This document shows positions 40,201 through 55,200 of a stretch of DNA of 64,000 nucleotides, in pieces (positions within the stretch are counted from its first letter, which is position 1; the number at the start of each line of letters is the position of its first letter). The notes under the pieces were generated by a model, which saw nothing but the letters and a program-made list of their open reading frames with translations, was not told the origin of the DNA and did not search any database. Position numbers and translations under genes: made by a program. The stretch comes from Callipepla californica brunnescens. Lineage: Eukaryota; Chordata; Aves; Galliformes; Odontophoridae. Location: positions 21,633,368 to 21,697,367 of the forward strand of contig JALIRH010000004.1 in NCBI GenBank assembly GCA_023055505.1, read 5' to 3'.

Positions 40201-43200
40201 ATCCTGTGAATTTGGTCTGTTAGAGAACTTCTTACTGCAGTATTGTGGTTTTTTTAACACTATCCGGCATTTAAGTAAAGTTAGCATACCTGACTAGAAC
40301 AGGCACTTTTGGCTAATAGGATTTAGGGAGACTTGATAGCTGATGCAGCAGGAGACTTGCAGACTGATCTCTTTTGCCAGCAGCAAAGAGAGCCTGGCAT
40401 AGAAAGTGATCCTCCAGTTGAGAAGACTCATGTTCTGTGTGTGCTGCAGGGTGAGCACCTATCCAGACAACTTTTCCCAGGTATAAAGTACCAAAGACAG
40501 GTCTCTGTCATCACTCCTCTTCTCAATATCCTGTTAAGCTTCTTTCTCAGTTGATGTTCTGCCTGCATGCATTTAAATCCTTTTATGTTTAATCTGTATT
40601 CACAGTGTATTAGGGAAATAGCATTTTAGATTTGGTTAATATAAAAACCTTGACCCTCTGGAGAAGAGAGTGTAAAAGAGACACAGGTCACACTGAAATG
40701 AGCTTGGGTCTCATCCAATTCACAAAGAAAACTTACAGCTGCCATGCTGTATAACTGTCATTCCACATGAATAGTGATGTTTCTATTTTTTTGATCTTAT
40801 TATTTTTTTATTACCAGAGCTCTAGTCCAGAAGGAATGAACAGTAGAAGGACTTGGACATAATGGCAGAACCGTGTGTGTGCCTGGGGCTGTGGGACATA
40901 AATGAATACCGCTGCAATATGACTGAAGTGCCTTGACAAAGATCTATAGGAAGTGTGCTGTTCTTCATGTCTATAGTTGAGATAATGCTTCGTTCGCTAC
41001 AGTAAGCGCTGCATAGAGAATATTTTGTGAGCTGTTTTGCACTCTTTCTTTCCACCTCTGCAGGCCCAAGGTTCTAGATTTTGGTTTAGAAAAATGCACT
41101 GGGGGAAACTGAAACTCTTTTGAAGGTGCTGAGCACTTGCATCTGGCCTTATAGGGCTTAGATTTCACTCCTAGATTTCCTGAAATGATGTTCTCTAGCT
41201 TCTCCTGTAGCTTTGTTGTTTGTGCTCTCATCTTTCATGTCTGGATCAATACAAGTCAGAAAATAGTGCCAAGGTACCATTTTGATGCTCCCTGGCTGGT
41301 CTCCTGCATCAATCAGATGTTCTGTTTAATACTGGCTTTTGGCTTGAGCATAAACATCACAGATGAATTTTTCTGGTGTTGGATATATGACCAACCAGTG
41401 CATTTATGACTGTTCACACTTCTCTGCGTGTTTTCCTGAAGTTGCCTAGGTGAGGTAATGGCGGGGCCGAGCACTACAATGCCAGAGAAAGGCTACATGG
41501 TAGGAAAGGCAGAGGAGAGAAGACATGCTCCATGTTAGTCAGACTACTTTCGTGGAGCATACCAGTAGCAGCTAGAGTCCTGAGTGTCCTGCACAGGGAT
41601 CTGTCAAGCTACAGCTCTCTTGTACAGTGAGCCAGCTGCCCTGTCCTGTGGCAGCCTTGTCTTCAGTCTCAGGGGAGCTAGTTAGGTTGAGCTGCTCAGT
41701 ACAGGGATCCTGGAAAGAATCTGATGATGTCATGGAGAATAATGGTCTGAAATAGGGCAGGTAAAGAGAAAAACAAGCGATAAAAACTTGGATGCTACAA
41801 TATGATATTGATAGAAGGTTGAAGTTAGTGGGGTATGGATGGGTCTCTTCTTTCTGGAAACCCATGTTTCTAGTACCAGTTCTCAAAAAGTCATGTTCTG
41901 AAAAGTCAAAGGGTGACATTATCTACAAGTACTGCACTGTCTGCTTTTTCCTATCAAACCTAGCAGAAGCATAACAATATAATGAAGCTCTTTAGTTTCT
42001 TGTCTAGAAATCTGGGATATGGTTCACTGTCCCAGTAAGACTTTCACTTCTATCTCTGCGGAGTAAAGATGAATAAAGTGGATAACATAACAACTGACTC
42101 ACGGCATCTCCCAGAATCTAAGCTATCTCACCAGACATTCGGATCTCTGAAACAAACCAACCATGAAATCAGGGATGACTTGAATAAAAACTGGAAAATT
42201 CCAAATTCCATTTCATCAGAGACCTGCATTAAATGATCTTAACTGAGACACTGCAAAATGCAAATGGGAAGAGGTTCCTCTCTGGGTTTGAATTTGATTC
42301 CTGGGTTGTCTCCGGGTTTTCTGAATCAGCTGCAGTCTGATTTGTCTTTGTCCTTGCCTCTCATCAGTCCTGAGCTTTTGTTTGTGACAGAAATAAGACA
42401 GAATGCTCCAAGTCCTTCTGTATAGGCTTTACAGCAAGATTTTGCAGCGTGCAATGCAGACATGAATCACAAGTCCTTTCAAGATCCTGCTGAATTCAGT
42501 CCCTTAGCTCTTTCATCTGGCTCAGAACAGGCTGCAGCTTTTTTTTTAATCTAAGCAATAGTCAATTTACTCAAGAGATGAGTATTTGCTGACTGTTGCT
42601 GCTATTCTTATGCTCAGAACTGCAAAGCCTTGGGAAAATGAGGCTGGCTCATGCTTGTGCCTACAAACTGGCTTTCAAATTTGGCTTGGATTCTCTCTTC
42701 CAGCTCAGCAAGTGACTGACATGTTCACTTCAGCATAGCTTCCTCCTGAGACAAGCCGTGGGCCGTGCCCCACTGCCGTGAAGTGGTTGCTGCATGTTCC
42801 GTCGCACACAGGAGGCACATTCTGCAGTACTCTGGAGATAGGGGTGAACTGAGGACAGCAGCAATGATTCAGAGCTGCTTTGCATTTTGGTCTTGGTAAT
42901 AGTTCACTGCAAATAAAAATCTTCAGTATTATCTAAGATGCAAATCAGATCCCACTTCAATAACACCCCTGCATTATTAAGGTTACTTGATAGAAAACAC
43001 TAAACAAGTAAAGCTTTTGCTTGGTTGACATTCAAGTGTGGCTGAGGTTGCCATAGTTCTATCCATAACTGTTCATTGAAAGGTTTTGTACTAAAGAACA
43101 CAGCATTTAAATACAGAAAAGTCTGTGTTATGGCTGTAATCTGTCAGCATCTGGCATCGGCAGAGAAACACTTCTGTTCCTCTCCCTTCCCCTTTGGTGG

Positions 43201-46200
43201 AGCCCCCTCACTAGCTGTCCTGCTGTCTGCAGCCTGTCTCAGCTCCTGTGCTTGGACAGAGGTTGTTCTGGGGCTGTGGCCATGCTGGCAGGTGGGCGAG
43301 ATGGGAATGGCTTGTGACATTCCAATGCTCTGCTTATATAAGGCAGCCGTGTTTAGTGCATTATTTTTCCCATCTGTTTGCTTATTTGTTTGGATGCAAC
43401 ATAGACTTTAACGAGGAAGAAGGGAAAACTGTATTTGAAAGTGGCTTTCAGTTTAAATTCTTTGTTTGAAATATATAAGCCAGATGTGGCCTGGCCTTTG
43501 CAGATAACCCTGACTAGCTAACATGAAAGAATATTTCTGATTTGAAAAAGTCTTCCTATTAGTTACTCCTGTAAGCAAAGCAGCTGGTGTGATCCGGGTG
43601 CGTTGTGCTTGTATTGTTGCTGTGAGCCGATAGCTCAGCCTGAGGGAGAAGGTAACCTACTTACCTTACCCTGCAGGACTGCAGAAACCAGAGTCTCTCT
43701 GAATCTTACTAATGCTATCGGAGAGCCTGTGACATTAACCCATGCAACTGGGTTGAGGGTTCCATCCACGTGAGGTGGTCTTGGGTTCCTCAACAATTGT
43801 AGCTGGTGTCATATGGGTTCCTCCCACACACATCTCCTTTCATAGTAGGAGCGGGGGTATCCATCCCGCAGTGGGCAGGGAGATGGGTCTGTGAAGAAAG
43901 GCAGCAGAAAACAAGTGGGCATTCATTCCCAAACAGCAGGCCTATTGCTTGAGAAGAGGTCTCACTGCTCATGTCTCATCTCAGCTGGTGGACACTGAGG
44001 GCTGCTTGATCTAGCTTCGGTCCAGTGCTCTGATGTAACCAAAATCAAGAGTTTACATGATTCAGTGATGAGATAAATGCAGGTTATATAAAGGTTGAAG
44101 AGTAGTGGAAAGGGGCCCAGCTTGGGTCAGGTGCTGGCATCCTGCACTAATACATCACCTATGATACTAAAACTCAAAGAACAAGAAGCATTACAGATCT
44201 TTCTGGAAAGAAAGGAAGCTGCTGTACTGCCAGAAGCAAGACTTTTGGGGGACACGGTATAAGGTGATCAATTCTGGCCAACCCCACATGAAGTCGGGCT
44301 GGGGTCTCCACTTTACGTATCAATGCTACTGTGTTTTTCCAGAGTAGCAGTGGTCATGCAGAACGTGTTTCTAGGTGATTTACAGAGTTACTGCATTCAA
44401 GGCAGTCATCAAAAATACATAAGAAAGCGGAGTGCAGGAGGTAGATGGACTGTGCCAGACCTCTGGCTGCTTGCGAGCAGAGAGTTCTACTCATCATGTG
44501 GCAGCTCTGTGTTGCTGGGTACCAGGGAATGCTGCAGATCGTTCTGACTCCACCAGAAGCTGCTACCTGACCCATAAGAGAATTTTCCCTTAATGAACCT
44601 GTCTTACAATCATACAGAGGGGTGAGTGAGCACCACTCACTTTCCGTGCAGTGCTTGATTGCAATAGGAATTGGGTTGCTCAGATTTACTAGAGATATGT
44701 TTTCACTGCACACTAGCTGTAAGTGAACTGTAAATACACCAGGCACTGGCAATTTCCACTCACTGCCTGAAAACATTATCTCTGCAGCAGCACAGCTCTG
44801 CAGCTAACCTAATAAATACTTGCGCTGAGCAGGGCTCATTATCTCCAGTGCAGCACTGCCCTGGCATGGCTGTACAGCTTCCCACTCTAAACAAGCCCCA
44901 GCTAAGCTAATTCTGGATGTCTGCACTGTCCTTCACGGTGTGGTGGAAACAGGCCCTGAGCAGTGCTGGCGGAGGAGTGGTGCATGCGTGCTGTGGTGCT
45001 CCTCTGCTCTATGCTTAATGGGGAAGAGTTGGACCCCAAAGCAGTAGTTGCTTAACAGCTCCTCTTGAAAGCGTGTCTCAAAGTTGGGTAATGTGGTTGC
45101 CTCGCTCCTGACTTTGGAGCAGCCACACTTTCATCTTTTCTGAAACAGTGCTCGATAGTGCCTCTGAGCAAAATATTGTCTGGTGTGTTCAGAATTCCTT
45201 TTTTCCTATAAAGCAATTCCTGATGATGTAGATAACTAAAAAGTGGTGCTCCTCTGACATACAGGAGAAATGGATTTGTCTCCAAGATCTGGTTGCCTAA
45301 ATAAACCTGCCTAAAACTTGCAGAAGATGTTGAGAAGTGATGTAAAATAGTGTGCAGGAATGCATTTGGGAATACTTTAACACAAGCTGTTTAAAATCTT
45401 GAAGATAAAGACAAGTAAATATGAAAAATAAAAGTTAGCTATTTAAACAAGGAGAGGGATGAATGACCACGTGCTACAGCAGCTGAGTTTATGAAGGTTC
45501 AGGTCTGTTTGTATCTTAATACAGGAAAACGCCTTATATGGCAAGGATTAGATGAGCATGTTTTGGAGAAGTAATCCCAGTCTGCTGTATAAACACAGAG
45601 CCCACTTCTGTTGCTCTAAAAAGAGACACAACTTGTCTCAGAAAAATTACAAAAAGTACTTCTTGTCCTTAAAAGAAGTTGTCTTGAGGAAGGGAGATGG
45701 CGATATGCCCTACAGCAAGACTGCATGTTTCTTTCCTGCTAATAATATGACTTTTTTTTCTTACTGTAGTACTGGATAAATGAATACACCTCCACCTTGG
45801 GCATTGGTGTCTTCCACTCTGGCATTGAGATCTACGGCAGAGGTATGAAGTATTTCCTTTTAATAATCTGCAGTACATGGATAAAAAACTGTGTGGCTGG
45901 TCTGATATGCTAAAGAAACCTAAGTGTATAGCTTTCAGCAAAGGATGTTTGGAGCAGAGAAAAACTCTTTCAGTTCTGTTTCAATCTGTTGTGTAGTTCA
46001 GCTAGAACTTGTGCTGTTCTGCCTTGAACCAAGTAGCTCTTCAGCATGTAATTCCAGGCTCAGTAGCTTGTGCAGACATGTAGCAGGATAGCAAGGACCA
46101 GTCAAATTGGAAGGACCTGCAGTGAAGGAAGGGAAAGACTGGGATGGGGGACAAGAGTTGGATCAGAAGCTGTATTGAAAGCTATGTAAGGAAAGTCTGT

Positions 46201-49200
46201 GCTAAATCTGTGAGAGGGTAAACCAGCTTTGTGGAAGTTCCTTATAAATGTCTGTGGTCTGTAAGTTTTGAAACTAAGAAATATTTTGGACGAACTCTTC
46301 CAAATGTTTTGAAGCTGAGTGGTGCACCTAAGGGATGTGGTCAAGGTATCTGCGAGAAGAGATGTAGCACAGTGAAGCCGAAGGACAGGACAGCAACACA
46401 GACTTTCCATTTCCCCCCTTCATACAGTGTTGCATGACAGTGACTGGAATGATCTCACTCCTGGTATTTTTAGCTAGTGCCATGCAGCAGATAAAATGCC
46501 GGGGGTGCTGTGTTTTGTATCAGGCACAACTGCTTTCATAGGCTGTGCGAGATGGCCCATATAACACAGAGGTGCCTCCAGGCTCAACCCACATGTTAAG
46601 GCAGCAGAGTGTAATCAGCTTGGGCTTTTTGGGCAAAAAAATCCTCATAGCTGCCTGCAAATCCCTCTGGAAGAAGAGGACAGATTTCTTCCTACTCTAG
46701 ATAGGGCTTCTCTCAGCTTGGTATCACTACTAGCAGCCTGTTGGCAGTAATTCCAGATGCCTTTGCCACACAACTTTGTACTGACAGGAAGCCACCTGGG
46801 CAGGCACAAAGAGATGGACGCGGAGAGCTTTTCTGGCATTGAGAAGTAGATTAGCAGTGCTAGATACTAATTAGCAGTGCAACCAGTTGTATTAATGTTG
46901 ATGGAGCCTGCTCTGGAACTGAGACTGTGAGGTTATCCTCAGGCTTCTAGGTAACTGGGCAGAGAAAATGTCTTTCAGAGGCTGGCTGAAGCTGAATTTG
47001 GCAATGGCCCAGCTCCTGGTGCTGACACTGAGCTTAGCAGACAGCTGCCATCCTGACACAGAGTTCATTCGATTACTCACAGTCTGTCTGTTTTCTTTCC
47101 TTGTCAGAGTTTGCCTATGGAGGGCATCCCTACCCTTTCAGTGGGATTTTCGAGATCACACCTGGCAGTGCGGTAGAGCTTGGCGAGACCTTTAAATTCA
47201 AGTAAGGGCCCTTTTCTGTATCCTCACCCACTAGCGGCTGCCTCTGCTGGGAGAGCAGGGAGGTCCTTTCCTCTGGGTTCCTCCCTCCTCTCTCATTAGC
47301 ACTCTCACTGCATCTTTTCCATGATCCTCGTTCAAAGCAAGCTCCACAGGGTTCTTGATGGCAGATAAAACGGTGTACACCAAATGAGGAGTGGTGCTGA
47401 TAAGTGTTTAGCAGGGTTCAAAGTATAGTTATAAATCAATGTAGTTCTCTCATCTCATTTTCTTTGTTTTCTGCGCTCCCTGTTTTACCTGTCAGCAAAA
47501 ATGGGAGTAACTGTGTTATGCAGAGCCAGAGCCCAGGGAAATAAGAAACTACTCTTTTTATGAGCATCACTTAGTTATAGATATTGCAGAAGTCATCTCT
47601 TGTGTTTATAGCTACAGTGTCACAGAAGACAGACCAGCTACTAGAGGAGTCTGAGAGGATACTTCATAAGGTGTTGTTCAGGGTGCTCAGACTTTGGGGC
47701 TGTGGTTCAAGGAACTGCCCACAGGGATGTGACTTTCACAGTCTGTGGGTTTACATTGGGGGATGCTGGGAACTTTAGAAGAACAAGCACTACTGAGTGG
47801 ATACTGAGAGAAGCAGTCTGCTCCCTCTTACAGCTCTGTCTGCTCCTTTCTGGCCCACATGGAAAATGTCACTACCATGGGAAAGCAATCTCCTGTGTCC
47901 CACTGCAATTTTCTGCTGAGGAGCTATGGGCATAGGGGGAAATAAGCAGACTTCAAGAATTAAGATATCCATAGCGGTGAGCAGAAGGCTCAGGGGACTG
48001 TTCCTGTGCTTTAATTTGCTCTACAGATAAACTTGAGAATGTTAGCATGCCATTTTGTTAGTAGGAATCTGTCTGATAGCCCCAGATATGCATACTTGTG
48101 ACTTAACACCTGGCCTTCCTGTCATTGCCTTATCATTTCCTTTTCCTTGGTGATGTATGACTCTCTTCATCGTAGCTTTCCATGTTTCCTGCTGTGTTTT
48201 GTTTTTATTAGAGAATCCATTGCACTGGGCACCACGGACTTCACAGAAGAGGATGTGGATAAGATTATGGAAGAGCTGGGCAAAGAGTACAAAGGCAACG
48301 CATACCACCTGATGCACAAGAACTGTAATCATTTCTCTGCTGCTTTGGCTGAGGTAGGTGCAGCTATTTTCTTTCTCTTCTTATTTATTTATTTATTTAT
48401 TTATTTTGCTGTTTCAGATCTGTAGTAGTGCTTACAGAAGGGGAAACAGGATCAGAACTGCCAGGTCAGAGCCAAGAGTCACATCTCCTGTCTTAGCCCT
48501 TAGTATTTTTGAAAGCCTGTTGACATTCAGAAAGAGAGCATTAGGAGGTAGAGATGCAGGTTTATTACTGGTTTGGTTCAAACTGCCTATAAAACTTGGA
48601 CTCCCTGCACTGAAGCTCACTGAATAAGCTGCTGAGCAGAAATCGCAAAGACAAACCTGACCAGCACTCAAACTTGTATCATTTTAATAGAGCAAGAGCG
48701 GAAACAACCCTCTGTGATCTGAAAAGGAATAAAAATGGCTTAAGTGTTCCGCTAACAAAATGTTGCAGTATTCAAGAAGTTAGTGTTTCACTTTTTTTCT
48801 TTAGAATGCTTTTTTTTTTTAAGTATTGATATTTTTTTATCAGACTTCTTTGATGATTACACATTTCTGCTTTGACAAAACACTGAATTGTGACAGAGCT
48901 GGTATTTCTACTCAGAGTGGGCTGAAGCATGGAGAAGTGCAAATTTATCCTGAATTACTGTTAATTTGGTATATTCCATTTTTCAATTGACCAAGATCTT
49001 ACAGTTCTGAGGGAAAGTTGCCTTTCTTCCATTCCCAGCTGAGATATTCAAAGCTGATGTTTCGTTAAGGTGTGTGCATTCAGCACTTGTGTAAATCTTA
49101 ATTCAGGATCTTGACCCAGTGCCAGAAAAGTAATGAGAAGCAGAAAATGCAAGTGACCTTCTATCCAAAAACAAGACCATGTTTCTGTGTTTTCTTCAGG

Positions 49201-52200
49201 CAAACTCTTTGGAAAACCAGTTCTTTACTGATTTCACCTTTACTAACTATAGGAAGGGAAAATGAAATGAGTCCATTCAGTAAGTGCTGTAAAGTTAAAA
49301 TAAGCAGGAGGAAATTGTATCGGTACAGAATGAGTTTCAAGCAGTACAGTGGTAAATCAATGAGTTAGCTGAAATACTGTTTTGGAATCAAATAATGAAA
49401 CAGAAAGCTTACAGATTATTTAACAAAATGCAAACTTAAATATTTTGAAGGAAATCTGGGAGAAAGCTGTATGATTATTAATGAAAGTTTAAAAAAAGCT
49501 TTATGTGAAGCAGTGAAATAAGGCCACATTGATGTGTAAAAATTCTGTCTCATGTCCAAGCCATAAGCTCAAAGCCCTTTTTCCTCAATTCTGCTAGAAC
49601 ATATCAGTAAACCTTTTACTGCCTTTTCCTTATCCAACCTTTGAAATGTAAGTCAAATATGATTGATGTTAATAGAAAACTACTAGCATATTTTAAAGTT
49701 TAAGATTTTTACTGAAGGTGAAGTAAACCTTCAATGAACACCTTTGCAGGAGTGGAATTTAGGGTTAGGTTTTCCTACATTATTTTCTTAATGGATTAAG
49801 CATGCCCATATCCATGGACTTGCTCCTGCCCCATAACACACCCAGATAATAAAACAAATGCCTCTTCATTACTCATATGGAATGGGTAAATCAAGGTGGG
49901 AAATCCACCTAAAATATTAACAGCATGATTTAACTACCACAGAACTCAAAAGGGCAGTTTAAATAAATCCTTCATAGGCAAGCAGGATTATTTAGCTGCT
50001 GCTGCTCTTCACATATGCTTGTGCTCATTACCCTTCTCTAAGCTATTAAAAATGAAAAAAAAAAAAGGAGGTGTACTTCAGGCCCAGGAGTAGGAGGCCC
50101 TGGATGGTCTCTAGCATCTAGGTACAGAAAAAAGACCCTAAAAATCTTAAATAGCCAGTGTTAAGACACTAAGAAATCAAAGCCATTCAATGTGTCTCAG
50201 TCAGCAATGCCAGAAACACACGTGGCTGCCTTATGATAGACTTCTCCAGTCTTTCTCATAAGCACACTGATTTGACAACCACTCTGTTTTAGATGAGAGA
50301 GATGTAGCATAGCTTATCTCAGGACGATTCTGACCACATAATTGAATACTGCTTGAAATTGGATGAGGCAGAACCTCTTGGAACTAAAAGGCATTGAAGT
50401 TTCTATTGTCATTTCCCAGCATCTGAATGCTTGCTTGACTTTGCAGCCTTTAGTGCTTTCTTTTATTTTTGTAGTTCCCATTAAATAAAACCACAGAACA
50501 AAACAAAACAAAAAAGCAGCCAGCTACCTCCCGAACTCTGAGCCCTAGTGTGTAGAGTTCCAAGGCAGAACCTTCAGCTGGTAAAGGTGAGCAGAATGCA
50601 TTAACTGTATGACTAGTAGTTTTCAAGACTGTGGAAATACATCACCACAGAATGTCGAAAAGAGAACTGGGATCTGTGCTCTAAATCAGTGTTGAGACTG
50701 GTCTTGGTATTCATATTGTCCTTTTTGTGAAGTAGAAGAATGCTAATTAGCATTTATTTATGCACAGCTACTTTATGTGGCAGTTAAAAGCAGAAAATGG
50801 GAACGAGTATTCAAAGAATTAAAAGAAAGGATGTTAGAAGCTTTGTTTGGCAGAATAAATCTGCCTGGGGCATAAACGGTGTGATGAGTTCAGGAGAAGG
50901 TTGTTCTGAGCCTGCTGACTAATGCCAGGCAATTCAGATCCCTGCTTTGTGCATGAGCATCCTATCTTGTACACTGGATTACTTCCTTCCTTTGAAAAGT
51001 GCTTTGAAATCTTTTGATGAAAGCTGCCTTATCCGCCAAGGTGAATTAGCTGGCTTGTGGCTTGAATTGCTCCATATCAGCAAGCCAAGAAGGAGCTGGA
51101 ACTTGATAGCTGTGTGTTGATGTGTGAGTTAATGTGTTCACACAAGTATGTCTGACAGGCCCTAGGATTTGGCTGTATGGCCACGTACTTGATTGCTGTG
51201 TTTGGTCTTCCTAATGTCCTCACTTGACTGTGGGCTTGCTAATTAGTATCCATACACACAGCCATTCTGATTGCTGCATGATCCTGTGGTACCTGTTTTC
51301 ATAAAAAACAAAGAAACACTGAAGCAAATTATTGTGGGTTACAATGAAAAGGTTCATCAAACAGATTAGTAATTTGTCTACAAGGATCTTGTTCATTTCA
51401 TGCAGCTCATGTTGATGGTGACCAAAATCCAGTAGTATCAGCACCATGCTCTCTGAAGAAACTCATCAGGAGGATGGACAATCTTGGGGGGCTTATGACT
51501 GCAGTTTCTCCAAAGGAAAAACAGTTGGAGTACCAGTAGCAGAGCCCAAACTTCCTGTGTGCTGAGCTTCCATGCGTTGCTGAGTGTTGGTATTATGGTG
51601 CTTCAGGGAGGGGATGCTGCGGGGATGCAGAAAGGGTTTTAGCATTCTGATAATGTCGTGCGTGTGTGGATTAAGTTAGGACTACTTCAGTATTGGGTGA
51701 AGTCCTTCTGTTTGATCATCTGTTGGTAAGCCACTGTGTTCCTGACGATCTCAACTATACATGCAAATGGCCCTCCAAGGAACAGCAAAATATTTACGTT
51801 CTTTGTGAGCTGCCCTGGCAGACGAAAGAGGTTATTTAGGCTCTCACAGTTGGAAAAGAAATTTTGGCTACTGAAAGTTAGAAAAACCCTTTAAAATAAA
51901 AAGGACAAAAATAATTAGATCTTTCCACAATATGATTTGCTGAATTTCCTGTTTTTCAGAACAAGGACATGTGATATAGCAAAAGGATGTAAGTTGCAAA
52001 TTGCTGTAAAGCAAACATAAAGGAAGAAGAACACATCTGTGCTTTCAGCAAAAAGCCAAAGTCAAAGTAATTGCTGGCTGTAAGCTACCCTGCAAGAATC
52101 CACAGGTGTGAGGTCCCAGCCATACTGTTGCTTTCCAGGAGCACTTGTCACCGCAGCCTGGGGAAGCAAGGAAGTATGCTATGAATAGTGTGCTTGAGGT

Positions 52201-55200
52201 GCTGAGAAAGAGATGCAATTATGCTATCACCAAGCCTATTCTTTGAGCATATATAAGGGTAAGTGCATGCAGATATAGGGAACTGTGAAATTGCTGTCAG
52301 AGGGCTCTTTTCAGTGCAAGAGTGTGGCTTGTGATTTCTCTGCATCTCTTCAGTACAATTTGGACTTGTGGAAGGCAAATGCATAGTTGGCACTGCTTGT
52401 ACCTCCAGATACATGTAGAAAGGTTGACTGCCAGTGGATAAAATGGGAGGCAAATAAGTACCAGCCCTATTCATTTGTAGGCACATGGTAAGTATGCAGT
52501 GCCTGAATACAGCTTCTTGAGAACAGTAACCAGAGGACCAGAGGGAGAATGAGTGCTTTCTCCTTCCACGTTCTTCAGTCTAGTGATATTTCTCAGTACT
52601 GAGAGTAAGGACACCATGTCACTGCAAGTTATAGATTCTGAAAAAACTCCTGCTGCTTAACCCATTCACAAACAAGATGACTCATTTGACTTCCCACCAG
52701 CAATTTCCTTTTCTGAAGCTCACTGTCTTAGATAAGCTATGGAGCTCTGTTGTTACCAGAGTGATAACAGATGCTACAGCATGTCTCCGAAAAGGGCAAA
52801 CCAACATGGGAAGGGAGAAAAACACCTTTGAAACAGTACCAGAACTAGAAGATAAGTGGAATGACTCAAGGAAACCACTCCTTCTCCCATCAGTGTGATT
52901 ACTGCCAAGAAACTGGAATGGTTGCTATTTAAATAAATTGTTTAGCACTTTACTACAGGCCACATGATGAAAAATTATCAGAGAAGTGAGGCATTTGTGA
53001 ACATCTCGGAAAATAACCCCTCTTATTCCCCAATAGCCAATGGTGGCACAGCAATAAAGTCAGTGGGTCTTCTGAGCTCTTTTGGCAAGATCTGAAGTTG
53101 ATGCTCATCAAAAGAAATAAATTGAGAGATACTGATTTGATTCACCTTAAAGATTGCTCATGTTGAAATGTTACCCAAGGGCAGCTGAGACAGAAAGTTT
53201 TATTCTTTTATCATGTCTCCTCTCACTCTTCTTGAAAGAGGAATAATTTCTTGTGATTTATATGTATACCAGTACAAGTCCAAACACTGTATTTTATAGC
53301 AGCTTCTAAAATGATTTGTCTGTCTCACAAATGCTCTAAATTTTTTTGTTGTTGTTTTAAATGTATATAAAACTTAGGAGAAGGCCAAGTCTATTAGTAG
53401 GACCAGTTTGGAATTCTAAGAGCATTTTCAGAGGATCATAAACCTGGAATAAACAGAAATGTCACAGAAATACTTGAATGAACTGATATGAATTCCACTG
53501 GAGTTAACAAAGTCAGGATTCGGCTGCAAGACTTGAGAGATGGCAAAGCAGAGTTAAACATCTGAAAGAGGGGTCAGACTCTGGCACAGGCTGCCCAGGG
53601 AGGTGGTGGAGTCACTGTCCCTGCAGGTGTTCAAGAAATGTATAGATGGGATACTAAGGAACGTGGTTTAGTGGGCAACATTGGTGGTAGGTGAATGGTT
53701 GGACTAGGTAGTCTTAGAAGTCTTTTCCAACCTTGATGATTCAATGATTTCAAGATCCCTATTTGTTTCCTAAATTATGACCCAGAGAAAGGTATTAAAA
53801 CTGACTATAACCAACACTGAAGTTAGCATATAAGGCTAACTTCCATATGTGATCATCCTTCAGAAGGCCTTTAATGGTCAGATTGATATCTCCACCTTCC
53901 TCTTGTACCCACTGATTCTTTTCACCCCTTTACTCCTTTAAATACCAATGGATCTCTTTCCTTATTGCTCAGTATTTCTTCATCCATAGGACTGGATCCA
54001 AGGGGCAGAGCCCAGAGGTGCCATCTGGGAAAATGGCTAAAAGTTGAACTAATTGTTAGGGCTGAACTATGATATCTGGAGTAAGCGATCAACAAAAGCA
54101 GAGCCTTTTAAGAAGAATCTGACAGTCTATTAAAAATTCTCCTATGAAAAGTTCTAACAGAATCAGGGATACACTCATCCTTGTGTAACTACAAGCTTCC
54201 TGGATAGAGAAAAGGTCACTGGGGTGTGAGAGCAAGTTGGACTACATATTTATTTACCTTTTCTCCTACATTCCAAAAAAACCTCTCCTGAAAATCAGAC
54301 ATGAGATGTTCTGGAGCTGCATGTCTCTCAGCCTCTTCTGTGGGAACTGTCCTGTTACAATTATTTATATAAACAGATAGAAAACACATTTCAGGAGGAG
54401 GAGAGGCCTGAATCAGAATGAGCATGTTTGTGGTTTTAGAAGCTCATTTTGAAGTTGTTGGATTTGTACAAATCTCCAGAGAGAAAAATGCCTGGGGAAA
54501 CTTGAGGTCTTGTCTCGTTGCACTGAAATGGCTGTCAAAAATAGTCCTGGTGAGCTTGGCCTATTCTTTGACACAGGAGTGGAAGAGAATCTCCTGGGTA
54601 TCTGAGGTTGTTTAGTTCAGCATTGGAAAATTCTTTAGCATCCTAGATGGGCCTGGCTACCATGGATGTGAATAATGGACCCTGTCAGAATCAAACATTT
54701 TGCAGCCAGAATCTTCCTGATGCAGCACTCCAACATTCCCTGTGAGTTCCCCCTCTCCTGAAGTCAGCAGAGCTCACAATTCAGTTGACAAAGATGATCC
54801 CTAAATGATAATACTCTGTAGGTTAACTGATGGATTCTGCATGGTGAATCCTGCATGGGAGGATTCAAGCAGGCATCTGGCCTGCCTACTGCTGGTTGCT
54901 GACACTGCAGAATGAGTATTAAATCTCCATGTCAGATTGGATGGACATGCTTAGTAAAGCCACACAAACTGAATCTCCCTGTGTCTGCACTTTAGGGAGA
55001 AGAGATGGTGGCCAGCACTCCTTTCTTTCTGTCTAGTCACTTGCCCTCTTTCAGCTAAGGCCAAACTGCAGCCTTTAACAAACTTGCATCAGAATCTTGC
55101 TTCCCTTGAAGTAGTTTGACCTTCAGGAAATTTGCTGAGAAAGGCAAGTTTGCTGAGTCAAGGACCAAACGAGGGCAACTTTTTAATCACAATGAATAAT

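Larger units (their letters stand above)
13241..45769 (+). other. DESI2: DESI2-like intron 1 (32,529 bp)
   Basis: Bounded by donor GTGAGT and acceptor TTACTGTAG. It carries an antisense CR1 fragment (16670-17265), an antisense CR1/L3-like fossil (29695-30770) and scattered simple repeats. Open frames inside are short, and none showed a recognisable protein family or paired splice sites. First introns of this size commonly hold enhancers, but I cannot place any with confidence. Confidence 0.85.

Noticed and set aside
48147..48425. Continuous open frame around exon 4 as a stand-alone 92-aa protein
   Set aside because: It is exon 4 plus flanking intron read through; the acceptor at 48211 and donor at 48353 define the real exon.
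52148..52486. 112-codon minus-strand frame in intron 4
   Set aside because: No domain, no promoter or splice context; chance open frame.
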